Shown: positions 57,533-64,000 of the stretch, piece by piece
Position numbering within the stretch: position 1 is the first letter of the stretch
Layout: every line of letters begins with the position of its first letter
Assembly (NCBI GenBank): GCA_019347855.1
Contig: JAHWKO010000001.1
Coordinates: forward strand, 19,127 to 83,126
Length of the DNA: 64,000 nt
Origin: Actinomycetota bacterium
Lineage (GTDB): Bacteria; Actinomycetota; Nitriliruptoria; Nitriliruptorales; JAHWKO01
Direction of reading: 5' to 3'
Notes under the pieces: model-generated
What the model was told of the DNA's origin: nothing
Seen by the model: only the letters and a program-made list of their open reading frames with translations
The model's database searches: none
Position numbers and translations under genes: made by a program

Positions 57533-58144
57533 CTAGCGCGGGATGCTCGTGCGCTTGAACTCGTTGAGGTCGGTCCACCCGGTGAGCAGGTCCAGGACGC
57601 GTTCGACCGTCGTCGTGGCCAGCTCCGCGTCGCCCTCGGGGCGGTGCATCAGCCGCACGAACACCGCGTCGTCGCCGACGATGAAGGTCGGGACGCCGAA
57701 GACCTCGTGCTCGTCGACCGCGGCCTCGTGCTCCTTGCGGAGGACGTCGAGTGCGGCGTGGTCGTCCACCTCCCCGAGCACCTCCTCCGCGTCGACGCCC
57801 GCGCGCTCGAGCGCCCCCGCGACCACGTCACGATCGCGGATGTCGTCGCCGTCGTCGTGCCGTGCCGCGAACAGGGACCGGTGGACGGCGAGGAAGCGGT
57901 CGGGGCGCTGATCTCGGACCACGAGGCCGGCGAGCATCGCGCGGATGCCCGCTGAGCGCAGCGGATCCTCGCGTTCCCACACGTCAGGCTTGCCGTCGTC
58001 ACCGGCGTGCACCTGACTGAGGGAGAACGGGACGAAGCTGACGTCCCAGTCGGCCCCGGCCTCGATCCCGTCGAGCACGTGCTCGTTGGCGTTCCGCGCG
58101 AACGGGCACAGGTAGTCGTAGGTGATCGAGAAGACGCGGATCAT
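57533..58144 (-). CDS. DsbA-like (FrnE-type) thioredoxin-fold protein
   Basis: A 203-residue cytoplasmic protein of the DsbA/FrnE thioredoxin-like family. The N terminus reads ITYDYLCPFARNANE, where the active site is CPFA: it has only one cysteine of the usual CPYC pair. The helical insert (about 60-150) and the cis-proline loop FGVPTFIVGDD are present. A single Cys suggests mycothiol- or glutathione-linked transferase or isomerase action rather than disulfide formation. ATG 58144 has AGGAG 5 bases upstream. No membrane or export signal. Its upstream neighbour is the small membrane gene of the bc operon, which ends 87 bases away. Confidence 0.75.
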   Translation of the reverse strand: MIRVFSITYDYLCPFARNANEHVLDGIEAGADWDVSFVPFSLSQVHAGDDGKPDVWEREDPLRSAGIRAMLAGLVVRDQRPDRFLAVHRSLFAARHDDGDDIRDRDVVAGALERAGVDAEEVLGEVDDHAALDVLRKEHEAAVDEHEVFGVPTFIVGDDAVFVRLMHRPEGDAELATTTVERVLDLLTGWTDLNEFKRTSIPR

Positions 58145-58230
58145 GGGCACTCCTGCCTCGTCGGAGGTCGTTGCCTAGGGAACCATCGGCGGCCGCGTGG
58201 TGTTCCGCCCGTTCGTCCGGCAGGACGCGA

Positions 58231-58614
58231 TCAACCGATCCCGAGGCCCGTCATGAGCGCACGCGAGGTGAGCCCGAACGCGATGAACCCACCGAGCGCG
58301 ATCGGGACGTAGTCGTGGTGCTCGCGCCGCATCGAGTACAGCCGGCCGCCGAGCAGCACGACGAACGGGAACACCGACCCGTACAGGTAGTGCAGGTGGA
58401 ACCCCGACCCGCCGACCCGCCGACCCATGAGCAGCAGCACGACGCCGACCACGATCTGGACGACGAGCACGGTCTCGGTGTAGTACAGCACACCCCAGAA
58501 CGGTCGCCCCACCTCCTCGCGTCGTGCGATGCGCGCGATCAGCCCGTACAGGGCCAGGTACAGCAGCGCCACGACGATCGACAGGCCGATGTACCGGTGG
58601 ATCGTCGAGATCAT
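58231..58614 (-). CDS. Small four-helix membrane protein in the cytochrome bc operon
   Basis: A 127-residue protein with four membrane segments. Histidines in STIHRYIGLS and GFHLHYLYG are placed like heme ligands, so it may be a small b-type cytochrome or assembly subunit, but this is inferred. The ATG overlaps the stop of qcrB (ATGA), so it is tightly coupled to it. Last gene of the operon. I do not know a standard name for this position in actinobacterial qcr operons. Confidence 0.6.
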   Translation of the reverse strand: MISTIHRYIGLSIVVALLYLALYGLIARIARREEVGRPFWGVLYYTETVLVVQIVVGVVLLLMGRRVGGSGFHLHYLYGSVFPFVVLLGGRLYSMRREHHDYVPIALGGFIAFGLTSRALMTGLGIG

Positions 58615-59978
58615 GCACCGGCCTCGGTAGAGGCGCCCCGGCGGACCCCGACGTCATCGCTCTGCAGCCGTCGGGTGATGCGCAGCGTCGCCCACCCGAC
58701 GATGAACGGCAGCACGATGATCGAGATCCGCAGGAACCAGGTGAACCGTTCGAGCGCGAACCCGAACCGGGCCGCGAGCACGTCGTTGCTGCCCGCGACC
58801 ATCATCACCAGGAGGAACGCCAGAGCGGCCGCCCCGAACGCGGTGCGCTCGGGAACGTCGCGTGCAGCCTGCAGGAGGTTGCGCTCGGCGTCGTCGTGCG
58901 TGATGAAGCGGCGCTCGATCCACGGCCACGCGAACAGCGCCGTGAAGATGATGCCTGGGGCGACGACCCCGGGGATGAACGGCTGCGGGATGACGATCCC
59001 GAAGATCTCGAAGCTCCAGGATGGCCACAGCCGGTAGATCCCCTCGAGCCAGCCCACGTACCAGTCCGGCTGGGACGGCGCGAACACCTGTGAGGGATCG
59101 AAGGGTCCGTAGAGCCAGACCGGGTTGATCTCGAACAGCCCACCCAGGAGCGCGAGCACCGCGACGGTCGCCGCGAACGTCGCGGCCGAGATGACGGTCT
59201 GGGTCGGGAACAGCGGTTTGCCGACGACGTTGTCGTTCGTCCGCCCCGGGTCGGGGTGCTGGGTGTGGCGCTGGCGGAAGAGGATCGCCAGGTGTGCGCC
59301 GACGACCCCGAGTAGTCCGGCCGGGATCAGCATCACGTGGAAGACGTACAGGCGCCCGAGCAGGTCCCCGCTGGGGAACTCGCCACCGAACCCGACGAAG
59401 GCGAAGAACGGTCCGACGAACGGGATCGACAGCAGGGTCGAGTACGCGATCGCGAGCCCGGTGCCGGACAGCAGGTCGTCGGGGAGCGAGTAGCCGGTGA
59501 AACCCGCCCCGATCGCGAGGAGGAACAGCACGACCCCGCTCACCCACATCAACTCGCGCGGCTTGCGGAACGCCCCGGTGAAGAAGACCCGCAGCAGGTG
59601 GATCACCGTCGCGGCGACGAACACGTTCGCCGCGTGGTGGTGGATCTGGCGCATCAGCAGCCCGGCGCGGACCTCGAAGGACAGCCGCATGACCGAGTCG
59701 AAGGCCGCGGACACCTCGGCTCCGTGCAGCGGGACGTACGGACCGTCGTAGACGACCTCGCGGGTCGACGGGGTGTAGAAGAGGGTGAGGAAGATGCCCG
59801 TGAGGATGAGCACGACCAGCGCGAACAGGGCGATCTCCCCGAGCAGGAACGACCAGTGTCCCGGGAAGGGCTTGCGGAGCGTCTTGGTGGCGGCGCCGGC
59901 CAGGCGCAGCCGGTCGTCCATCCACGCGGCGATGCGCTCGACGGGGCTCTCGGGGTGTCGGGTCGTGGTGTCGCTCAC
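58611..59978 (-). CDS. qcrB: Cytochrome bc complex cytochrome b subunit
   Basis: A 455-residue membrane protein. The first heme pair is seen at His113 and His127, the second at His214 and His229; the second spacing is one residue longer than in mitochondrial cytochrome b and is like the b6 type. The fused C-terminal half has the quinol-oxidation loop with PDWYVGWLEGIYRLWP; canonical PEWY is here PDWY. It carries electrons from menaquinol to the Rieske and cytochrome c subunits and pumps protons. GTG 59978 overlaps the qcrA stop by GTGA. Shorter than many actinobacterial QcrB proteins (about 540). Confidence 0.93.
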   Translation of the reverse strand: MSDTTTRHPESPVERIAAWMDDRLRLAGAATKTLRKPFPGHWSFLLGEIALFALVVLILTGIFLTLFYTPSTREVVYDGPYVPLHGAEVSAAFDSVMRLSFEVRAGLLMRQIHHHAANVFVAATVIHLLRVFFTGAFRKPRELMWVSGVVLFLLAIGAGFTGYSLPDDLLSGTGLAIAYSTLLSIPFVGPFFAFVGFGGEFPSGDLLGRLYVFHVMLIPAGLLGVVGAHLAILFRQRHTQHPDPGRTNDNVVGKPLFPTQTVISAATFAATVAVLALLGGLFEINPVWLYGPFDPSQVFAPSQPDWYVGWLEGIYRLWPSWSFEIFGIVIPQPFIPGVVAPGIIFTALFAWPWIERRFITHDDAERNLLQAARDVPERTAFGAAALAFLLVMMVAGSNDVLAARFGFALERFTWFLRISIIVLPFIVGWATLRITRRLQSDDVGVRRGASTEAGA

Positions 59979-60874
59979 GCGTCGTCACCCCCGCCCCGTT
60001 CCATGTTCCAGAACGCGGGACCGACCGGGGCTTCGAAGTCTCCGAGCGCGATCAGGTACCCCTCGTCGTCGACGCCCAGCGGCAGCTGGGGCAGGGGGCG
60101 CGTGGTGGGCCCGGAGATCGGCTGCGCGCCCTCGAGCACGTCGAACTTCGACTGGTGGCACGGGCACAGCAGCTCGTGGACGGACGACCGGTACAGCCCG
60201 ACGGGGCATCCCGCATGGGTGCAGATCTTGGAGTAACAGACGAGTCCGTCGACCGTGGGCGGGGCGGACGGGTCGAGCTCGAGGAGCCCCGGCTCGACCG
60301 CGATCAGCAGTGCCTGGGAGTCCGCGTCCCCCACGTGCTCATCCGGGAAGACCGTGGCGACGCTGCCGGTCCGGAGCTCGTCCGGGCGGATCGGTTCGCC
60401 CTGGTAGCTCACCAGTCGGAGGCCGTCCTCCCACTGGGTGCGGAACAGGTCGCGGCCCGGCCCCGGGCCGAGCGACCGGAACGGCAGCAGCAGCGCGAGG
60501 CCGATCGACGCCCCTGCGCCGGCCAGGAGGCGGCCGAGGAAGCGGCGACGGCCGGCGTCCCAGGGGTCGGTGTCCGCCGTGGCGTCGTCGTAGACGGCGG
60601 CGAACCGCTGGCGGTCGTCGGCCGGCGAGCGCATCGACGGGCGTTCCTCGACGACGTCCGGCTCGTCGAGCAGGACCTTGCCCCAGATCCCGAGCCCCAC
60701 GGCGATGCCGCCGAACGCGAGGGCCCACAGGATCCCCTGCAGGGTCGTGCCTCCGCCAACGAAGTACACGACCACGAGGGCGATGCCAGAGACCATGGCG
60801 ACCAGGAACGCGATCGCCGCGGCCTGGGTGGCCCGGGCTATCCGGCGGTTGTTCCCCGTCGTGACGTCACTCAT
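59975..60874 (-). CDS. qcrA: Rieske iron-sulfur subunit of the cytochrome bc complex
   Basis: A 299-residue protein. Three membrane segments (about 14-40, 42-62 and 123-140), as in the actinobacterial QcrA, precede the Rieske domain. The 2Fe-2S ligands are in CTHAGCP and CPCHQSKFD. It passes electrons from quinol to cytochrome c. The ATG lies 8 bases inside the end of qcrC. Order qcrC-qcrA-qcrB is the standard one for this phylum. Confidence 0.93.
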   Translation of the reverse strand: MSDVTTGNNRRIARATQAAAIAFLVAMVSGIALVVVYFVGGGTTLQGILWALAFGGIAVGLGIWGKVLLDEPDVVEERPSMRSPADDRQRFAAVYDDATADTDPWDAGRRRFLGRLLAGAGASIGLALLLPFRSLGPGPGRDLFRTQWEDGLRLVSYQGEPIRPDELRTGSVATVFPDEHVGDADSQALLIAVEPGLLELDPSAPPTVDGLVCYSKICTHAGCPVGLYRSSVHELLCPCHQSKFDVLEGAQPISGPTTRPLPQLPLGVDDEGYLIALGDFEAPVGPAFWNMERGGGDDA

Positions 60875-61709
60875 CCCGAGGCTCCTCGCCGGCGTCGTCG
60901 CCACCCTCGAGCTCGGAGTCGCGGGGCTCGTACGTCACCTCGGGGTCGGCCCCTCGGTGCTCCCCGATGAGGTAGGCGGCGACCACGAGCCCGAGCCCCC
61001 CCAGCAGCCACGCCACGAACCCGTCCGTGACGGGGCCGGAGCGTCCGATCGCGAAGCCACCGGGTGTGGGCCGTTCCTCGAGGAACCCGATGTAGCGGAT
61101 CAGCGAGTCGACGTCTTCCTCGGTGAGGGCGTCCTCGCCGAACACCGGCATCACGCCGGGACCGACGCGGATCGCCTCGGCGATCTCGACCGGGGAGGCG
61201 GCGAAGAGCCCGGGGGCGACGTCGGACTGGCTGACGGCGATCCCGCGCCCGAACGCGCTGTGGCAGGCGATGCAGTTCGATTCGTAGAGCTCGCGGCCGT
61301 GCTCGAGCTCCCCGGCGTTCGGATCGGGGGAGGGGATCTCGGGTTCCTGGTCGGCGAAGGTGCGGACGTAGGCAACGACCGCACGCCGCTGGTCCTCGGT
61401 GAGGACGGCCTTGCGCCGGGTCACCGGTGCGTCTTCGTTGGGCAGCGGCATCCGGCCCGTGCGGATCACGAAGTCGATCAGCGCGGGCGAGGCGTCCTGG
61501 ATCGACGGCGCCTCACCCTGGATCCCGCGCCCCTCGGCGCCGTGGCAGGTGGCGCACTGGGCGCTGTAGATCTCGAGGCCCCGCCCGACGAGGTCCGAGT
61601 CCTGGCCGGACTGGGCGCTCGCGACGGTCGCGCCGATCGCGAGGGCGGCGAGCACGGCGAGCACCAACGCGATGCCGCGCGAACGGCGGCGTCCCTCGTC
61701 GTGGGGCAT
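60867..61709 (-). CDS. qcrC: Diheme cytochrome c subunit of the cytochrome bc complex
   Basis: A 280-residue membrane-bound cytochrome. A signal/anchor segment (about 12-33) comes first. Heme-binding CATCH is at 52-56 and CIACH at 146-150, with Met in RTGRMPLP and GPGVMPVFG as likely axial ligands. One C-terminal membrane helix (about 228-248) follows. It replaces a separate cytochrome c and delivers electrons to the terminal oxidase. AAGGA precedes ATG 61709. A large hairpin and a TAGGCT -10-like box lie upstream. The oxidase genes (ctaE etc.) are not in the window. Confidence 0.92.
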   Translation of the reverse strand: MPHDEGRRRSRGIALVLAVLAALAIGATVASAQSGQDSDLVGRGLEIYSAQCATCHGAEGRGIQGEAPSIQDASPALIDFVIRTGRMPLPNEDAPVTRRKAVLTEDQRRAVVAYVRTFADQEPEIPSPDPNAGELEHGRELYESNCIACHSAFGRGIAVSQSDVAPGLFAASPVEIAEAIRVGPGVMPVFGEDALTEEDVDSLIRYIGFLEERPTPGGFAIGRSGPVTDGFVAWLLGGLGLVVAAYLIGEHRGADPEVTYEPRDSELEGGDDAGEEPRDE

Positions 61710-61748
61710 CGACCGGTTCCTTGGGGGGGAGAGGTTCCTGGGTCGCGA

Positions 61749-61772
61749 CGCCCGACCGGTGCCGGTCGGGCG
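61749..61772 (-). other. 11-bp inverted repeat in the qcr leader
   Basis: CGCCCGACCGG-TG-CCGGTCGGGCG is a perfect 11-bp pair with 2 bases between. It lies after the modC-type stop and before qcrC. A TAGGCT box at 61776-61781 (minus strand) would place the qcr transcript start at its edge, making it a 5'-end hairpin; alternatively it ends the upstream operon. Confidence 0.45.
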
Positions 61773-61785
61773 GACAGCCTAGAAC

Positions 61786-62820
61786 CTACCGGGGTGAGAT
61801 CCGGACCTCGGTGGCCTTCAGGCTGGCCCAGATCCGGCCGCCGACCTCGATGTCGAGGTCGTGTGCGGCATCCGCCGTCAGCGCGGCGATGAGCGGGGGC
61901 GAGGTGGCGGTGCGTACGCGGACGCCGTTCTCGTCCTGGACCACCTCACCGACCGTGCCCTCGAGGACGTTACGCGCCGACCCGGACGGATGGTCACGGT
62001 GCAGTGTGACCGCGGTTGGCCGGACCACTGCCGTCGCAGGTCCGTCCGGCACGTCGTCGGCGACGACGAGCTCCCCCCAGGGGCCGCGCAGGATCCCGTC
62101 GGCGACGTCCCCGTGGAGGACGGTCGCGCCGACGACCTGGCCGACGTAGGGCGTCGCGGGCCTGGTCGCGAGGTCGGCTGGGGTGCCGGTCTGGGCGATC
62201 CGTCCGCGGTCGAGGACGACCAGGCGGTCGGCGATCGCGTACGCGTCCTCCGGCCGGTGGGACACGACCACGACGCCGCCGCCGGCGTCCGCGTGGCGGC
62301 GGGCCGCACGACGCACCGCGGCCGCCCCGTCCGCGTCCTGGGCCGAGGTCGGTTCGTCGAGCAGGACCGTGGGCGACGCGGCGAGCGCGCGTGCGATGGC
62401 GACACGTTGCGCCTGCCCACCGGACAGCCGGGCCGGTGGTCGACGGTCCTCCGGGTCGAGCAGGAGCTGCGTCATGAGGTCGTCGACGGTCCCTGCGCCG
62501 AGCAGCGGCGCCCCTGGGTCGGCGAACGCTCGGACCTGCTCCCGCGGTGTCCGACGGGGGAGGAGCGCGGCGGTCTGTGGTGCCCACCCGAGGCCACGTC
62601 GGTGCGGCGGCAGGCGATCGGTCCCGTCGTCGAGCGTGACGCCGCGGTGCTCGATCCGTCCGCGTCGGAGGGGCAGGACCCCGACGAGCACGGCGAGGGT
62701 CCCCGACTTGCCCGCCCCGTTCGGTCCGACCAGACCCACGATCTCACCGGGCCCGACGTCGAGGTCGAGCTCGAGCTCCATCTCGCCGACGGTGGCCGCC
62801 CCCTCCGCTCGAAGGGTCAC
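61786..62820 (-). CDS. modC: Molybdate-type ABC transporter ATP-binding protein
   Basis: A 344-residue ATPase. Walker A GPNGAGKSGTL (a Gly replaces the usual Thr after Ser), signature LSGGQAQRVAIARAL, Walker B TVLLDEPTSAQD, H-loop VSHRPEDA. The last 110 residues are TOBE-like beta repeats (VRPTAVTLHRDHPSGSARNVLEGTVGEV region), as in ModC. It powers uptake of molybdate, or another oxyanion such as tungstate or sulfate. GTG 62820 overlaps the permease stop. The Mo supply fits the molybdoenzyme at 46.6 kb. No substrate-binding protein (modA) is inside the window. Confidence 0.8.
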   Translation of the reverse strand: MTLRAEGAATVGEMELELDLDVGPGEIVGLVGPNGAGKSGTLAVLVGVLPLRRGRIEHRGVTLDDGTDRLPPHRRGLGWAPQTAALLPRRTPREQVRAFADPGAPLLGAGTVDDLMTQLLLDPEDRRPPARLSGGQAQRVAIARALAASPTVLLDEPTSAQDADGAAAVRRAARRHADAGGGVVVVSHRPEDAYAIADRLVVLDRGRIAQTGTPADLATRPATPYVGQVVGATVLHGDVADGILRGPWGELVVADDVPDGPATAVVRPTAVTLHRDHPSGSARNVLEGTVGEVVQDENGVRVRTATSPPLIAALTADAAHDLDIEVGGRIWASLKATEVRISPR

Positions 62821-63629
62821 GTGATCCGACCCCGCACGCTCCGAGCGGCTAGCAGCACCGCGGCCGCGATCAGCACCTGCAGGAGCGCCGCCGCAGCGGC
62901 GCGTCCTGGGTCGGTCTGGAGCTCGGAGAACACCTCGAGTGGCAGCGTGCGTGTGCGGCCAGGCAGGGACCCGGCGAAGGTCAGCGTCGCACCGAACTCG
63001 CCGGCTGCCCGCCCCCAGGCCAGCGCGGCCCCGAGCAGCAGCGGTCCGCGCAGCGCGGGGAGCGTCGCGAGACGGAACCGCCGCCAGGGGCCCGCCCCGA
63101 GCGCCGAGGCCGCGAGCTCGGGGGCGGGGTCGAGCGCCGCCAGACCGGCCCGTACCGCCAGGACCACCAGCGGGAGCGCGACCACGACCTCCGCGAGGAC
63201 GACCGCGGTCGACGTGAAGGTGACGCGGAGACCAGCGGCCGCCATCGCACCTCCCAGGAGCCCCTCGCGGCCGAAAGTCAGGAGCAGGCCGATGCCCACC
63301 ACGACCGGAGGCACGACGAACGGCAGCTCACCTATGGCGCCTGCGGCACGACCGACGGGTGCCGGACCTCGCTCGGCGATCAGGGCGAGAGGGACCCCCA
63401 GGGCGAGGCACAGCAGGGTCGCGATCGTGCTGGTGACGGCGGTGATGCGCAGCGCGGTCAGCACCGCGTCGCTGGTGACCGTCCGCCAGAGGTCCGTGAT
63501 GCCGCCAGCCCAGGCCAGCGCGAGGAGCGGCAGCAGGAGGAGCAACGCCCCGACCGCCGCCAGCGGCCACGCGACCGCCGGTGGGGCGAGCGCGGCGCGC
63601 GTGGTGCGCGCCTCCTCCTCCTCGGTCAC
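62817..63629 (-). CDS. modB: Molybdate-type ABC transporter permease
   Basis: A 270-residue membrane subunit. Five to six segments, and the cytoplasmic EAA-type loop [26 protein letters not shown] (near 180-205, position only) that contacts the ATPase. [20 protein letters not shown] after the loop matches ModB and CysT/CysW permeases. GTG 63629 overlaps the SPFH gene stop by GTGA. It forms the transporter with the ATPase that follows. Confidence 0.82.
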   Translation of the reverse strand: MTEEEEARTTRAALAPPAVAWPLAAVGALLLLLPLLALAWAGGITDLWRTVTSDAVLTALRITAVTSTIATLLCLALGVPLALIAERGPAPVGRAAGAIGELPFVVPPVVVGIGLLLTFGREGLLGGAMAAAGLRVTFTSTAVVLAEVVVALPLVVLAVRAGLAALDPAPELAASALGAGPWRRFRLATLPALRGPLLLGAALAWGRAAGEFGATLTFAGSLPGRTRTLPLEVFSELQTDPGRAAAAALLQVLIAAAVLLAARSVRGRIT

Positions 63630-64000
63630 TCCTCGAGTCGACGCGCGGCCGCGTCAGCCAGGCGCAGGAACTCGAGGGGCAGCGGGAAGATCAACGTCGA
63701 GTTCCGCTCGGCCGAGACCTCCGACATGGTCGCGAGCACCCGCAGCTGCATCGCCGCGGGGTGATCCTCCAGCTGGGCGGCCGCGTCGGACAGGCGCTGG
63801 GACGCTTCGTACTCGCCCTGGGCGTGGATCACCTTGGCGCGGCGTTCCCGCTCGGCCTCCGCCTGCTTGGCCATCGCGCGACGCATCGACTCGGGCAGCT
63901 CGACGTCCTTGACCTCGACCAGTGTGACCTTGACGCCCCACGGGTCCGTCAGGCTGTCGATGATGCGCTGGAGCTCGGAGTTGATGTCGTCGCGGTTGGT
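63626..64000 (-). CDS. SPFH/slipin family protein, C-terminal part (cut by window edge)
   Basis: The frame enters from the right edge; about 124 residues are visible. They show the slipin/stomatin C-terminal block: [31 protein letters not shown] (position only), then the long charged helix [26 protein letters not shown] and a tail [18 protein letters not shown] proteins form membrane-associated scaffolds with a NfeD partner or FtsH-type proteases. It overlaps the permease gene by GTGA. The linkage to molybdate genes is unusual and may only reflect transcription. Confidence 0.8.
   Translation of the reverse strand, partial: TNRDDINSELQRIIDSLTDPWGVKVTLVEVKDVELPESMRRAMAKQAEAERERRAKVIHAQGEYEASQRLSDAAAQLEDHPAAMQLRVLATMSEVSAERNSTLIFPLPLEFLRLADAAARRLEE

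Overview
This 64 kb window comes from the chromosome of a very GC-rich actinobacterium. The support is: a QcrC-QcrA-QcrB cytochrome bc complex with a three-helix Rieske protein and a diheme cytochrome c; a resuscitation-promoting-factor (Rpf) type lysozyme; a DUF3039 zinc-ribbon protein; a SCO6745-family protein; a DrrAB-type ABC exporter; and many GTG starts with 4-base GTGA/ATGA overlaps. The gene mixture fits a deep-branching group such as Nitriliruptoria, but the species cannot be named from sequence alone. Coding density is very high. I saw no rRNA, tRNA, CRISPR array, transposase or prophage, so this looks like core chromosome.

Layout. 0-8 kb: a PAS protein and a methanogen-output-domain sensor (minus strand), then pabB, DUF3039, an FAD oxidoreductase, an ATP-dependent DNA ligase and membrane proteins (plus). 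7.7-15.4 kb (minus): SCO6745 protein, DrrAB exporter, M23 peptidase, and a four-gene operon with methylthioadenosine phosphorylase plus an MTA/SAH-type deaminase, a nuclease/phosphatase-fold enzyme and a lipase-maturation-factor-like protein. 15.4-24.2 kb: ADP-ribosylglycohydrolase, membrane Ser/Thr kinase, DUF523-DUF1722 protein, RNA 3'-phosphate cyclase, LysM-M23 and Rpf wall enzymes, and a PPOX-class oxidoreductase. 24.5-28.4 kb: primary-type sigma factor, a stand-alone Mrr-N-like domain, an N-formylglutamate amidohydrolase and a serine hydrolase. 28.4-38 kb is a DNA-maintenance block: 28-bp hairpin repeats, SNF2 ATPase, SWIM zinc-finger partner, CDC48-type AAA ATPase, then on the other strand an SbcD-like exonuclease and an SMC/Rad50-like ATPase with no zinc hook.

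38-57 kb: SulP transporter, acyl-CoA synthetase, class A penicillin-binding protein, SDR and MaoC enzymes, sulfite-oxidase-type molybdoenzyme, a lipoprotein with two cupredoxin sites, an orphan histidine kinase, Pcm methyltransferase, a 5'-3' exonuclease, gamma-glutamyltransferase and a class B penicillin-binding protein, followed by two copies of a 44-bp nested inverted repeat. 57-64 kb (minus): a DsbA-like protein, the qcrCAB operon with an extra membrane protein, and a molybdate-type ABC transporter (permease and ATPase) downstream of a truncated SPFH/slipin gene.

Two themes cut across the window. Several genes without a Shine-Dalgarno site start 7-9 bases after a TACGGT-like -10 box and may be transcribed as leaderless mRNAs. 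The other theme is cell-envelope building: two M23 peptidases, Rpf, two penicillin-binding proteins and a membrane kinase. No single cassette looks like a wholly new system. The most unusual items are the SNF2-SWIM-AAA-SbcCD-like block, the two hairpin repeat families, and an array of Shine-Dalgarno-plus-ATG units before sbcD.
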